From Elmis aenea (Eukaryota; Arthropoda; Insecta; Coleoptera; Elmidae): DNA of 64,000 bases. How positions within the stretch are numbered: the first letter of the stretch is position 1; every line of letters starts with the position of its first letter. The notes under the pieces are model-generated. The model made no database searches, was not told the DNA's origin, and worked only from the letters and a program-made list of their open reading frames with translations. Location of the stretch: contig OX393577.1 in NCBI GenBank assembly GCA_947652605.1, forward strand, positions 47,839,494-47,903,493, in the 5' to 3' direction. Both the position numbers and the translations under genes were made by a program. Below are positions 12,761-24,222 of this stretch, piece by piece.

Positions 12761-13107
12761 AATATATTTATATACATTTATTTATTATGGAACTGATTGA
12801 GATAGTTGAAGCCTAAACTATCCCAATTAGTTTCATACAATATATTAGTTAACAGCCATTAACGAATCTAATATATTTTTATGTAATATTAATATAACAC
12901 AATATAAAATGGCAATGTATAGTACATAAAATAAAAATATTACAAAAAATATAATCCAGCATTACAAAAAACACATGAAAATAAAACTATTCTGAACATA
13001 AAATATAAAATGATTTAACATAATATACCTATGTTGTCAAACTATTAACAATATTTTTTATTTTAAACTTTTCTTAAAAAATAACCACGTAGAAAATATA
13101 ATTTATC

Positions 13108-13212
13108 TTAACTATCGTCTCCTAATTGCGACCTAATTTTTGTACAAAATAATCCAGCCGCGGAAAAAGCTTTTTCGGATTCTACTACACTTGTTGGTCG
13201 AGTAGTGAGTAA
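13108..13212 (-). pseudogene. hAT transposase C-terminal dimerisation relic
   Basis: Minus-strand reading gives PTSVVESEKAFSAAGLFCTK followed by IRSQLGDDS and a stop. This is the conserved hAT C-terminal signature (SxxSER-x-FSxAG-x-x-x-x-x-x-R-x-x-L). Only about 34 codons remain, with no upstream RNase-H-like core, so the element is non-autonomous. The stop falls shortly after the conserved block, as in intact proteins or as an early nonsense change. Confidence 0.8.
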
Positions 13213-13629
13213 ACAATCAAACAATCATATGCCATTTGTATGCTTTCCCCTTATTTTTTCTCTTTGAAAATACGTCAATTTTTTTTCGATTATTTGATTT
13301 AGATTTTTATCATGATTAGAAAGATATTGTAAAATTACCGGAATTACCGGTAAAAAAACTGGCAAATTACCGGTTAAATTTGAAAAGCATTTTTTGCGAT
13401 TTATTACAATCCCTAGTCGTGTAGTGAAGTGAGTAAACAATCATATGCCATTTGTATGATTTCCCCTTTTTTTCTCTTTGAAAATACGTCATTTTTTTCG
13501 ATTATTTGATTTAGATTTTTATCATGATTAGAAAGATATTGTAAAATTACCGGAATTACCGGTAAAAAACTTGAAAATTACCGGTAAAATTTGAAGAGCA
13601 TTTTTTGCGATTTATTATTACAATCCCTA
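13190..13629. repeat. Tandem duplication of the hAT right end
   Basis: Two near-identical copies lie head to tail, about 13190-13420 and 13421-13629. Each runs from GTGAGTAAACAATCA(A)... through ATTTTTATCATGATTAGAAA and ACCGGAATTACCGGTAAAAA to a terminal ACAATCCCTA. The element therefore has two consecutive right termini; only the outer one pairs with the target duplication. Confidence 0.75.
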
Positions 13630-13637
13630 AAAGCAAG

Positions 13638-14640
13638 GAATTAAATTAAGTAAAGTTACTTATGTTTGTAATTAATAATTCAAAGAGAATTATAAAAGCA
13701 TTGAAAGATAGTCTTGAAAAGTAACTAGAACGTCTCTAACTTAACTATTGTGCAAAGTTTTTGAAATGTGTAAGTCAATTTCTTTTAAGCAACCCTTTAG
13801 CCACATCGGATGGATCATCAGTTTTTTCTACATCGTTTGTTTTTTCTTGTAAATGGTAAGTTAATTGTTTCCGATTATTAAAAGGTCTATTTGATGGATA
13901 TCACCGTTTTCTTTGTTTGAGAATCATAATACATCAATTACGATTTTAAATGAATACTTTTCGAATTTTTTAGTTTTTTTGACATAAAATAATAACGAGT
14001 GCACTGCTTGCATGATAGTGATGACAGTATAATAACCGATTTATAAATTTAATGATGAACATGGAAGTGAAATGTCATGGGCCATAAGAGTACATCGTAG
14101 AATTCTATTCGTTGATGTAAATAGCAGAAACTATACTCATACGAAAAATTATTTTTAGCAGTAATAAGAAAGAGAAAATCGATGTAGGAAAAATGTATGA
14201 TCAGCTTAAAAAGTTGTTTAAAACTTCTGTTGCCGATTCCAATAATTCTATACAATTAAAAAGTTGGAGAGGATTTTTCTAAATGTATTTTTCGATTGTT
14301 TTTTCAGTTTTTATAAACACCGTTAAATATTTTTTTAAATTTTTTTTTGAAAAAATAATCAGCATAACATTTAAGCATGTTGTTAAAGCGTTCAGGCAGA
14401 GGCCAATACATTTATTGGTCCATAGTTGATGCAAGTGCTTAAACCAATTCCTGTATCAGTACGTGAATTAGTACAAAATGCTCTGTTCGAAAAAACCTAA
14501 ATTATTTTGTACTTTGTATATAAAAATATGCTAATCAGAGAAGGTCACTATACGTTGTCTCTAGAACTTGATTAAAACTGTGTTTATTGCATCAAGAACA
14601 TCAAAACTAAATGTTTTGCAGTTATACGTGCCACTGGCCA
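13638..14640. other. Spacer, nothing recognised
   Basis: No gene or repeat supported. ORFs at 14049-14255 and 14584-14772 (both minus) lack motifs; the latter overlaps the foldback that follows. Confidence 0.4.
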
Positions 14641-15130
14641 TTTCCTTCGGAAAAATAGGGGAAAAACCGAAAAGTTGAATAATAAAGGTAATTTTTGCGA
14701 TCGAGTTGGCCATGAAACCGTCAGAGACAAAATCGAAATTTTTCTATTCACCAATGCGCGCATCCTTTGCAAGTAAAATGGTGAAAATTATTTGAAAAAA
14801 TCTTAAACGGTTCCGGAGAAAAACGATACCTTTGTAAAAACGGTTTTCCCTATGTTAAACGTCTATGCAAGTCGCATAGGTATAGTTATACAGATGTACC
14901 ACAACTTCTCAAATCATAGCGCTTATGCAGGGGTTTCGTTTTTGTGGTTTTGTCCGGAACCGTTAAAGATTTTTTCAAAAACTTTGCGCCATTTTACTTG
15001 CAAAGGATGCGCGCATTGGTCAATAGAAGAATTTCCATTTTATCTCTACCGGTTTCATAGCCAACGCCATCGCAAAAATGACATTTTTATACCAATTTTT
15101 CAGTTTTTCCCCTATTTTTCCCAAAGAAAT
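14641..15130. repeat. 490-bp foldback
   Basis: Left arm blocks CCATTTTTGCGATCG-like, CAATGCGCGCATCCTTTGCA and AGTAAAATGG (about 14690-14780) are mirrored by ACTTGCAAAGGATGCGCGCA (about 14996) and ATCGCAAAAATG (about 15070). The outer part GGAAAAATAGGGGAAAAA mirrors TTTTTCCCCTATTTTTCC. Loop near 14850-14940. The ORFs at 14852-15148 and 15020-15220 are arm shadows. Confidence 0.65.
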
Positions 15131-16257
15131 TATTTGAATCAATTTTAGCGATATTTTCGACTTTACTGACAATTTACAATAATGCATTATACCTATACAG
15201 TTTAAAGAAAAACACCCCAAACCGTTATCCTACAGTCTTGTTAAAATATTCTTCCGAACATTATTCTCTCTGTATAAGTTTCAAGATGTATACTTTTATT
15301 ACGTTTAATATTTCCGGGTTCCGGTAAAACTTATAAAATATTACGATCATTTAACTTTACGATATTTGCTAATAATATCTGGATGTAACGATCTTCTTCA
15401 AACTTTGAACATCAGCAGAAGTTCTATAACTAAATTATATTTTTGCAAAAACCCTGTTATGAAAGAGAGCTTTTAGATAAAATAATCTTTTATTTTTGGT
15501 GAGTACAAATTGTAGGATAAACTTATGTTAAACTTGTGCGAAGGAAATTATTTATAAATAAATATGTGTTAACAACCTTAATGTGCCAGCGCTATTGAAA
15601 ACAAATATTGCAGGAAATTTGTCAATGAGCATCGTTTTACTAATAATATCACAAATGTTAGTGCGGATTGTTCGGTATTTAATCTCTTTCGGTATTTCGG
15701 TTGCCGTGTTTGTGAAGCATATCGTTCACAAACGTATGTTGTTACAAAAGGAATGAGATGTTTTATAGGGCGATCAGAAAAGTTCAGGATACTCTTTAAC
15801 CTGAAACCGGAAATCGTGATCTTTTTGCTCGTACTGCATTTTTCAAATAAATACTATCTACCGTTTGTTCTCTTCCTACTGTTGGTAATTTAGCGTCTTC
15901 TGTTTGACAACAAAAGCTTTGATTTTTTTTTTGTGAGGATAAAGTGGACGGTCTTATGTCCTCATAAATCAACAAATGCTGAATTAGCAGTTTTTAAAAA
16001 ATACTTGCTAATTCTATGCAAAATGCAGGATTAGACAAAACAGTGCTGCATCTATAAGATCTTAATTGCAAGATTTAATTTTAATATTTATCAATATAAA
16101 ACATCAAAACTGTAAATGGAACTGACAACCATATTTTTTATCCTACTACTACAGTTAATAAATAGTATTTTATATTAAAATGTTAGTACTTTGTCTATAA
16201 CGCAATAACATTAAACAATGTGTTTAAACAAACATCAGAAAGATTCAAACCTAACCG
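15131..16257. other. Spacer, nothing recognised
   Basis: No supported gene, terminal repeat or RNA gene. Confidence 0.4.
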
Positions 16258-16461
16258 TAAAGGTCAATACACATTATAGGTACGCTCTCGCTCCAGTCGC
16301 GGTCCACTCTCGCTCCACTCCCGGTCCAGTGTATTCACACTGGCCGCGCTCCAGCCGCAAGCTAGGCGCGAGCTAGACGCAATCCAGACGCATGCCAGCC
16401 GCGTTCCAGCCGCGCTCCAGTAGCGTTCATTACTCATTCGCTACAGTATATACATAAATAC

Positions 16462-16708
16462 ATGGCTGCAAATTTAAGCAATAAAGACCTTTTTATAGTG
16501 GCGTTATTGCTTGACGCGGATGAAAAGCATACCAAAAAGATAAGAAAATGGGTACATCCTTTGTTAGCGTCGAAAGTTGGAAGGAGAATTTTGCACTTTC
16601 TTTCCGCATTCGGCAGCTGATGATACGAAATTCTCGCAATATTTTAGGTTGTTTGGAGATAAATGCAAATTACAAAATCATCGGTTTATGTTGATTCATA
16701 TGGATTGA
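16462..16708 (+). pseudogene. Harbinger transposase N-terminal relic
   Basis: From the ATG at 16462 the frame reads MAANLSNKDLFIVALLLDAD, followed by KIRKWVHPLLASKVG. The W-V-H-P motif followed by a K/R-rich turn and, after a frameshift near 16580, DDTKFSQYFRLFGDK is the conserved start of PIF/Harbinger (HARBI1-like) nucleases (WVHP...D-x-x-K-F-x-x-Y-F-R). The reading is cut at 16708 by the inserted hAT MITE. Confidence 0.75.
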
Positions 16709-17082
16709 CAGAAGCGGATTTATCACAAGACTTGATAGGCTATATAGCCTACGTCGGCAAATTTTATGGGTCAGCAAATTGAAGTTAAATTCGTCCAAAT
16801 AATTAAAAAAATTAATAATTTGATATTAGGAACTATCAAGCACTCAGATATATATATTTACTTATGAGGTGCCAACCTATACGAAAATAGAGTGGTAAAA
16901 TTCACAAACTCTCGGTTTTTGGGGGCCCAAAAACACAGCAGGAAAAACCATTATAGTTTTATATGGAAAAGAAAACTTTTTCAAACAAAAACGAGAACTT
17001 TTTTTAAGTTTGAATATAAAAAAATTATAGGGTGGCGAAAATTTATTAGCTAACAGGCGGCAAAATCATAATTCCGCCACTG
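16709..17082. mobile_element. hAT MITE inside the Harbinger element
   Basis: Ends CAGAAGCGGATTTATCA and TGATTTTGCCGCC-like, closing with AATTCCGCCACTG, i.e. a CAGTGGCGGA-type hAT terminus with decay. Flanks TGGATTGA (16701-16708) and TGGATGGA (17083-17090) match at 7 of 8 positions. Length 374 bp, no coding capacity. Confidence 0.65.
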
Positions 17083-17141
17083 TGGATGGAGTAGTGGTGG
17101 TGGTATATTTTTAATAATAATATGAACGTCCGTTATTGTAT

Positions 17142-17332
17142 TAGTTTCGATATCGAAGAAATAGAAACTCTGGATTTACTGGAACGGTTATCTTTATTTT
17201 TTTACGTTTTTAATCCGACGTTTCGAGGAAGAAGCTCATAAAATTATGAGCGAAACGTCAGATTAAAAACGTAAAAAATAAAGATACCGTTCCAGTTAAT
17301 CCAGAGTTTTTATTTCTTCGATATCGAAACTA
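17142..17332. repeat. 191-bp hairpin with two CGAAACGTC cores
   Basis: Starts TAGTTTCGATATCGAAGAAA and ends TTTCTTCGATATCGAAACTA. The arms stay complementary through the CTGGATT...AATCCAG and CGTTTTTAATC...GATTAAAAACG blocks. Near the centre CGACGTTTCG and GCGAAACGTC face each other. It resembles the hairpins at 12648 and 37139 in having the CGAAACGTC motif near the loop. Confidence 0.7.
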
Positions 17333-17339
17333 GATGTAT

Positions 17340-17910
17340 ATTTGCTTCATCAAATCTTGAGGACCTTTTACAAAATGGTACTCTTGAAACTCTTGATGTG
17401 CCAGAAGATAAACCTCTTACAGGAACTAAACAATCAGCACCCTTTGTTATCGCTGATCCAGCTTTGCTATTGAAAAAATATATAATATGATAATGTCATC
17501 CTACACTACAAATTAAAAATAAAATCGAAAGAAGAAATTTTAATTAAAGATTATCGCGTGCACGTAGAATGGTTAAAAATCCATTCGACATATTAACACA
17601 AAAATTTACAATTTACAATTTATTGACCACAACCAACACAGCAGTTTTAAGACATTTACCGAGAGAAGAAGGAAATTCTACAACTGCAGCTTTTGAAGTA
17701 AGAGACACGTTTGCAAGATCCTTTAATTCCGATGCTGGTTCTGTTTCATGGCGAATAAATATGATTTGCAAAATTACGTTACCACTATCTTTTAATAGTG
17801 ATGAATATTATATTATTAAAAAATGTTGTATGCATTTTCCAGACTTTTTTAACGCCTTTTCAGTTTATTTCTATTTTTTTCTTCCATGTCGTACAAATCT
17901 GCTTTGTTGA
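17340..17910 (+). pseudogene. Harbinger transposase C-terminal relic
   Basis: First frame: SSNLEDLLQNGTLETLDVPE, then LTGTKQSAPFVIADPALLLK. This is the Harbinger region before and including the usual V-x-x-D-E-A-F acidic motif, in which the Glu is replaced by Pro. After stops, a second frame gives RLSRARRMVKNPFDILTQKF, equivalent to the family's Y-R-L-S-R-A-R-R-x-V-E-N-x-F-G-I-L. The tail is a 113-codon ORF (from 17569). The protein is inactive: split frame, stops and lost acidic residue. Confidence 0.8.
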
Positions 17911-18179
17911 AAACCATTTTAATTAAAAATTACTACTAAATAATAAAAAAATATGTAATGCCACAATCTGTTCGCACTGACGTAACGCTTACAAAATAGA
18001 ATGCGTTGCATTTTGGAGCGGGAATGGAGCGAGAGCGGACCGCGACTGGAGCGAGAGCGTACCTATAGTGTGAACGGCCACATTTAATTACATGCAATCG
18101 AATTTTTCGAGACCGGGAGTGGAGCGAGAGTGGACCGCGACTGGAGCGAGAGCGTACCTATAATGTGTATTGACCTTTA

Positions 18180-21100
18180 GCCGCCTTTTTTTTAAATATG
18201 TATTATTGGCATCTCTAATTTTTTTTAATTGTTCTAACCATAAATTTTTTGGTTAAAAAATGTTCACAAATCCAATTTGCACCTCAATTATAATTCCACC
18301 ATTTTAAAAAAACCCATATTGTTGTTTTTGCCGACAAAATCTAAACACCTATGACACATAATAATGACTACAAACTTTGTTACACTAATAATCACATAGT
18401 GGCCAGGTACGTTGAACTGACACTTGAACATTCTGTTTACTGTATACAGCAACTCCGCAGCTTTGTAACTTCTTTGTTTTAAGAGATAGTGCTATGGTGT
18501 TCCATACGAAATATTTAGAGCGTCGCATGTTTTTTTAATAAGCCGTTAGAATAAACATGCATTACATTGTTTCTAAGATAAATAATTTTAAAGTAAAATT
18601 GTACAATTTTTTTAATGGCACCCTACATTATTAAATCCATCGTAGAAAATGTATTCAAATTTCCTATCACTTGATAAAATTTTTTTTTTTTTTGCCACGA
18701 TTTATTTATAAAAGAGAACCCTTAAATCAACTGAAGCACCCTCAGAAAAAATAATCTAATTACTGAAGTTATAAAAACTCATTGTGATTCATTGCTAAAA
18801 TATTACCCGATTAAATAAAACTTTTTCTTTATTTGGTTCTATTAATTTTTTTTTTAATTTAACGTAAAAACTTAACATTCCTTTTTTCATAATATATTAT
18901 TTAACTTTGTTTCGCAAACAGTAGATTAGTAAAAGTAGCCTGTAAAAAATTACAAACGGACAAAAAGTCCAAAAATGTAATTAGAAATCTTCGATAAACC
19001 ACAAGAAAAGGAAACACTGTACAGATAATATACACAAATATACATTAAAATAAAAACTGATTTAGCTAGTTTTAAAATTAAAAGTTGCAGTTACTAGTTC
19101 AATTTTGATTTAATTTTAATGATTCAATTTACACTTTTGTTTATTATCTCTTCATTATTTCTATCGATAACAGTGTATCGAAGATTCTCAATTACTTTTT
19201 ACTGCTTTCTATCGTTGCATAATTTTGTTACAGATTTTTTTACAGCCACTATTAGCTGTTTCCATTAGAAAAATTGCTCGCTACAGAGAGTTCAGTTTTG
19301 TGTTATGAAATAAGAAATTTTCAATACTGTATAATTGTGTATTATTTGAAAATGTTGAATGAAAAAGAAGAAGAAAATTCTAGGAAGTAAATATTACTGA
19401 AAATTTTGTATTGTGTATGTAAATTCTAATAAATATGAAAAAGAACTTGAGACTAAAGCGCTTTCGCTTTAAAAAAAGAGACAGGGGCTGGGGAGCTCCT
19501 AATAAGACACTTTGGGTACAACAAAGAACAAATAGAAATCTATCGTAACTTTAAAAGTTGTATAAAAATGTAAATCACATAAATCGTCGATTTTACACAC
19601 GGTATACTTACAAACAGGACAAAGTTTACGTAGTTTCAAATTGTAAAATGCAGTAACTTGTGATTTTATTCAGCAAGCACATGGATCAAATAAATTTTCC
19701 AAACGCTGCTTGAACAGTTGTAACTACTGTAAATATTGCCAGTTGCAGACATTTAGAACTTTCACATAAAGTTTAAAACTTACATTAAGGTTCTCAATAC
19801 TATGTAAAAAAAATACTTTTCTCTTGAGAAGACAATTCTTTGAAACTGTTGACCTACAAAAATTTGTTTTAGCAAAAAATGTAGGTATATTTAATGGAAC
19901 ATATTTTAAAAAATGCATGCACTTACTACCATCTAAAAACATTACGGCCACTTGTAATAGTTGTATTTTATGTTTACTGCTTAATTTGGGCACGAAAATG
20001 AAATTTCGTGCAGAAATTAATGCAGAAACACGTTTTAGCCTACTATTAGTTTTAAAATCACCCTAATATCTTTTTACGCCGAGCAGAGCGTAATATCGTA
20101 AAAAGAAATCAAATTACTCGGCACATTCCCATTTGCTTCCCACAAGCCAGTGAAAAAAATTGAAGATAAAGTAGATATAAAATGGTATTACGCGTTGTAC
20201 TTGGTTCAATCTATTTGAAAGCCGTTTTGTAGGCCTTATGTGTTAGCCCTTTGCATATGGCAAACTTGATTTTTATTTTGTAAGCCAATAATCACATTTA
20301 GTTGCATTTCGAAGTGGAAGATTAATTTCAATTTATTTTAAACGCTTTTAATTGCAAAAAAGTCAGGAATATTGTTTCACAGCTCAAAAATTTCCATATG
20401 GACAGTCTTTTGTTTGGTACTTCAGCGCATATTAGCATTGTGTTAGTTAAAACTTGAGTTAATCACATTTGTCTTTGGCTACTACAGTTCTTGTTCATTA
20501 ACATCCAGTTTTCCTCTTCATGCTTAATGCTTCTTTCTAAATGGTATTGTGTAATAAAATTTGAATCTTTTAAGTGTTCGCTACAAATCATTGCGGCTTG
20601 TTCATAAGTTTTTGTTTCAAAATTTGGTTTTGTAAGGTAATGTTCTGTAATTTATGTCATGAAATATTACACCTAACTCTGAAGCCACATATGATTAATG
20701 TATTAAGTTACATATGTGTGTAAATTAGTGTACCATCTACTCTGCAAATAATTTTAACGTACGGCTAAAGTTTTACTAACTGCAAATACTTACCACAGTG
20801 TGTGTATTACACTAAATGTTGTGATAAACGTTGTTTATAATTAATGATGGCAGAAATAATGCGGAGTTGGTACTTTGTGCATCACTTTTAGGTTTACAAG
20901 GCGAATCGAAGTTTCGATAGCCAGATTTCACCAGATATTCCCAGGAGGCAGTTTTTGGTCTGTTTGTTTATCCATTCGTGCTTATGTTTATGTGGCAACC
21001 AAAAAAGGTGAAATATTCAGTCGATGTGGTAATATTAATGAAGCACATACTAGTTTTTCGTTCTAAGTGAAAACTAAACATTATTGATATATTTAAAAAT

Positions 21101-21500
21101 TTATGTCTTATTAAAACAAACCCATTTTAATAAAATATAAGTAAGGTTTTGCAATCGCAAATAATTAAACAAAATTTAACTTACTTTTGAGTGTTTAATG
21201 TATGTAAGCATTTATGGTGGCTTAAACTCATTATAAAATTGTAAAATTATGAAATTATAAAAAAATTTATTTGTGAAAGAATTGATTAAGATAGTACATT
21301 AGGTTAATTGAAATCAAGCTTGTTCAAAATATCTATCCCAAGTAAGACAATAATATAGGTACTGGAAATTTTAAGATCAATCAAACACAAATTACTTTAG
21401 TTTAGTTTAAAGAACTCTATTGAAGTTCATTCTCATAGGATATTTCTTTTTAACGTACATTACCTTCTCTGCTTTTCCAATTCCCTTAAGCCCCAAAGCA
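18180..21500. other. Spacer, nothing recognised
   Basis: Long AT-rich stretch. Overlapping ORFs of 80-89 codons at 19724-20066 on opposite strands show no known motif, and no splice-linked exon pattern is evident. No terminal repeats detected. Confidence 0.35.
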
Positions 21501-21509
21501 GAGGTCGGC

Positions 21510-21760
21510 AAACTTCTTCTGTTAACGACCTAAAAAGACTTTGCGGGTCTAGAGGAAAATATATGCTATTAAGTAGGTAAATATAACAATAAAAAGCATT
21601 TAATAACTTTTTCGTTTAGATAACGAATTTACACATAAAATATGAGTTTTTCGTGAAAAAAAACAACTTAAACCGACCCTTAACCTGATCGTCATTCGTT
21701 TGTTCAGTAATAGAGGGTCAGGTTAAAAACCGGTTTAGGTGTTTTTTAAAGAAAACAAAC
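21510..21760. repeat. hAT-like terminus and short inverted repeat
   Basis: CAGAGGTCGGCAAACTT near 21500 resembles hAT ends of the CAGAGGT type, but no partner end was found. Just downstream AACTTAAACCGACCCTTAAC (about 21665) and GGGTCAGGTTAAAAACCGG (about 21716) form an imperfect inverted repeat. Unresolved remnant. Confidence 0.35.
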
Positions 21761-21822
21761 TGTAATTATGATTGATCGGTTAATATTAATACTAAGCGGA
21801 TTTATTACATGAAACGTAACTA

Positions 21823-21960
21823 GGGTGACCAGAAGTCGCGATTTTTCGGTATTTGTCCCTATTTTTGGTTCAATGTCCCGATGGCCCCAAGGTGTATTTT
21901 GGGACTATTGTCTGTCCCGATTTTCAAATACTATAATTTTTAGTTATCGTGTATAGACAA
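21823..21960. mobile_element. Solitary hAT end (TAGGGTGACCAGAAGT type)
   Basis: TAGGGTGACCAGAAGTCGCG followed by repeated TGTCCC(G/T) motifs is a recognisable hAT terminus style. The opposite end was not found before the next hAT element starts at 22100, so it is probably truncated. Confidence 0.4.
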
Positions 21961-22099
21961 TTCACAAAAAAATTATGATATTTCTTAAAAGTCCTTTGGA
22001 AAATCTATTTTCTTGTCTAGGCATGCCTACTTAGAAAAAATCTTCCAAGTGTTCAAAGTATGTATGATAAAATAATATGAGAAGAATGTTCCTTATAAA

Positions 22100-22850
22100 T
22101 AGGCCTACCACACGTCCCAGTTTGGCCGGGACAGTCCCGGTTTAGAGGTTATGTCCCGGTGTCCCGGTTTCTGAAAAAAAATATTCCGCACTGATTTTTT
22201 TGTGAAATCTGTACGCGCGGGTAACAAAAAAGCGCAAGGAGCTAAGAAAACCGTGTTTCAGTCATTTTTTTGTGAAACGTCTTTGAGCGAATGTTGTAGG
22301 GTTGCCATTTTGCCAATTGCACGTTTTTGGGGCGGACATACGCGTTTTCGTGGGAAAATATTAATGTGTATGCTGAACGCATGCTATTGAAGATATTCCT
22401 ACATTCCTAGTAATGTACGGTTTTTGTTTACAATTTGAGCTATTTGATCAAGCGACAATAAAATAAATTTAGAACACAAGCTTATGTTTTTACTTTTTTT
22501 AAATATTTGAACTGAAATAGTGATGCTTTTTTAAGTTCATCTTAATATTAATTCCTGTACCTAAATAGAAATAACTAGTGAAAGTTTTTACCTTTATTAG
22601 CAATAATTTCGTAGAAGGTAGAGGCAGTCTGATAAAAAAAAAACAGAAAAGATTCCGCCATTAATCTGTAATTTTGGATGTTTGTAAAGTACCCTAACTT
22701 GGCATTAAAATACATTTGAACTTTTCAAATTCAAAAAAATTGGCTGCGGCGTATTTTGCTTCCTCCCCTACTTTTTTTCTTCTATCTCTTACGATTAAAA
22801 AAAAGGGTTGTCGTGTCACGGTTTGACTTTAGGAAATTATAGTAGGCCTA
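22100..22850. mobile_element. hAT MITE with TAGGCCTAC termini
   Basis: Starts TAGGCCTACCACACGTCCCA and ends ATTATAGTAGGCCTA. The 8-bp flanks CTTATAAA (22092-22099 and 22851-22858) are identical, a clean hAT target-site duplication. Internal subterminal repeats (TGTCCCGG) are typical. The 62-codon ORF at 22202-22390 may descend from a transposase N-terminus, but I recognise no motif. Confidence 0.8.
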
Positions 22851-22859
22851 CTTATAAAT

Positions 22860-24222
22860 AATAAAGATAAGATATATTTTTGATGACATTGTGATAGGTG
22901 TCCCATAAGTGATTATATATTTTGGTGAATTTAAGTGTCTTCAAAATAAATTTATATTCTGACATAATGGTTTGTTCATTATTATACAAATGTATGCATA
23001 TAAAAAAAACTTACACGATTTCTTCAATACATAAATTTGTATAAAAATGAACACATCATTGTACTAAAATTAATAAAATACACCAAAGTTGATAGTCACT
23101 TTTGCGACACTCTGTATGTTGAAAACTTTTGAAAAAGGTGTAACCGAAAAAAAAATATTTTTAATTTTTTTTTTTGTCATGTCCTGATTTTTAGTTGTAA
23201 TGATCGATTCTATGAAATCTCATCATACACCCTTACAAAAACAACGTCATTAATAGATGAGCCAACTAGTTTTGTCAAAGAATTAATTATGATGACGATT
23301 AGCCCAGGCTGTGTTTGAAATCTCACCACATGAATATTACGCGGTAAAATATGGGGTAAATCTGTTTAAAATAATGTCATGAACAGAAGGGACGCACGAC
23401 ATCCGTCATTGTCATTTCCAATCAAAGCCGTCTTCGATATAGAGGATTAAATAAAACAATGTAATCCAATCTATCTAGAACAGAGAGCAATAATCGCCAA
23501 CCATAATGAAACCAAGTTGGCCAACCGTGGGCCTTCAACATCCCATATTTCAGTGCGTTTAAATTAGCGGGTTATATATTTTCTACATTCGATATTATCA
23601 TAAAAATATGTACGTGCTTAATCTTATCTGTTATGAAATCGTGCTTAATCTCAGTGGACATGTCACCCCCTTTCTTTGAAAAGCGCTCCTGCGATTGTAC
23701 GCTGCTGACCGTTGTCCAACCCCTTTTGTAGATTTCAGAATATACCCTACGGGTAGACCCTCATGCAAAATGAACGTTATTAAACTGCTGTTAAAAGACA
23801 TAACTCAAATGTAATCTCCAAATAATATCTTTGTTAGCCGTGGACAATAGAACTCTGCAAGTTTTAATCTCCAATAATGCACAACGTCAAAGCTTCTTGT
23901 TAATTTATAGGTGTCAACTGGACTCGTAAAGCCTACGAAATGGTGCGAAACCCTGGTCCATATTTCATTGTTATGGGTTGTAAATGTGTAGATTCTTTGT
24001 TTTATTATGTATAAAATTCTTCAACTGTATAATATGGTGTCAAGCGCTTGTTTTGCTAAAACTCCAAACTGTTGTGTGTTGAGGCCTATATAATATTTAG
24101 GTTTTATTTTCTAAGAACTTTTATTACATACATGCAAAACATTAACATTTAATTTTACCCAAAATTCCGACAGACGTTAAAGTTTATAAAAAATACTGTT
24201 GTCAGTTGCCACCTACACATAG
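22860..24222. other. Spacer, nothing recognised
   Basis: No gene supported. A lone ACACTCTGTATG near 23107 recalls a decayed CACCCTGTA foldback end. Confidence 0.35.

Larger units (their letters stand above)
12496..13629 (-). mobile_element. hAT element with TAGGGATTGTAA termini
   Basis: Left end TAGGGATTGTAAATTTACCG; right end TTATTATTACAATCCCTA. The flanks AAAGCATG (12488-12495) and AAAGCAAG (13630-13637) agree at 7 of 8 positions, as expected for an old hAT 8-bp target-site duplication. The subterminal regions repeat the motif ACCGGTAA. It carries a hAT transposase tail on the minus strand (13108-13212), contains a small hairpin (12648-12760), and its right end is tandemly duplicated. Confidence 0.8.
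16260..18177 (+). mobile_element. PIF/Harbinger-type DNA transposon, broken
   Basis: Left end AAGGTCAATACACATTATAG and right end CTATAATGTGTATTGACCTT are exact inverted repeats. They continue into GC-rich subterminal repeats of (C)GCTCTCGCTCCAGTCGCGG type. TA flanks both ends (16258-16259, 18178-18179); TAA/TTA could be a degenerate 3-bp duplication. The right terminal region is itself duplicated (about 17990-18075 and 18100-18177). Inside are two pieces of Harbinger transposase (16462-16708 and 17340-17910), separated by a hAT MITE and a hairpin. Confidence 0.75.
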
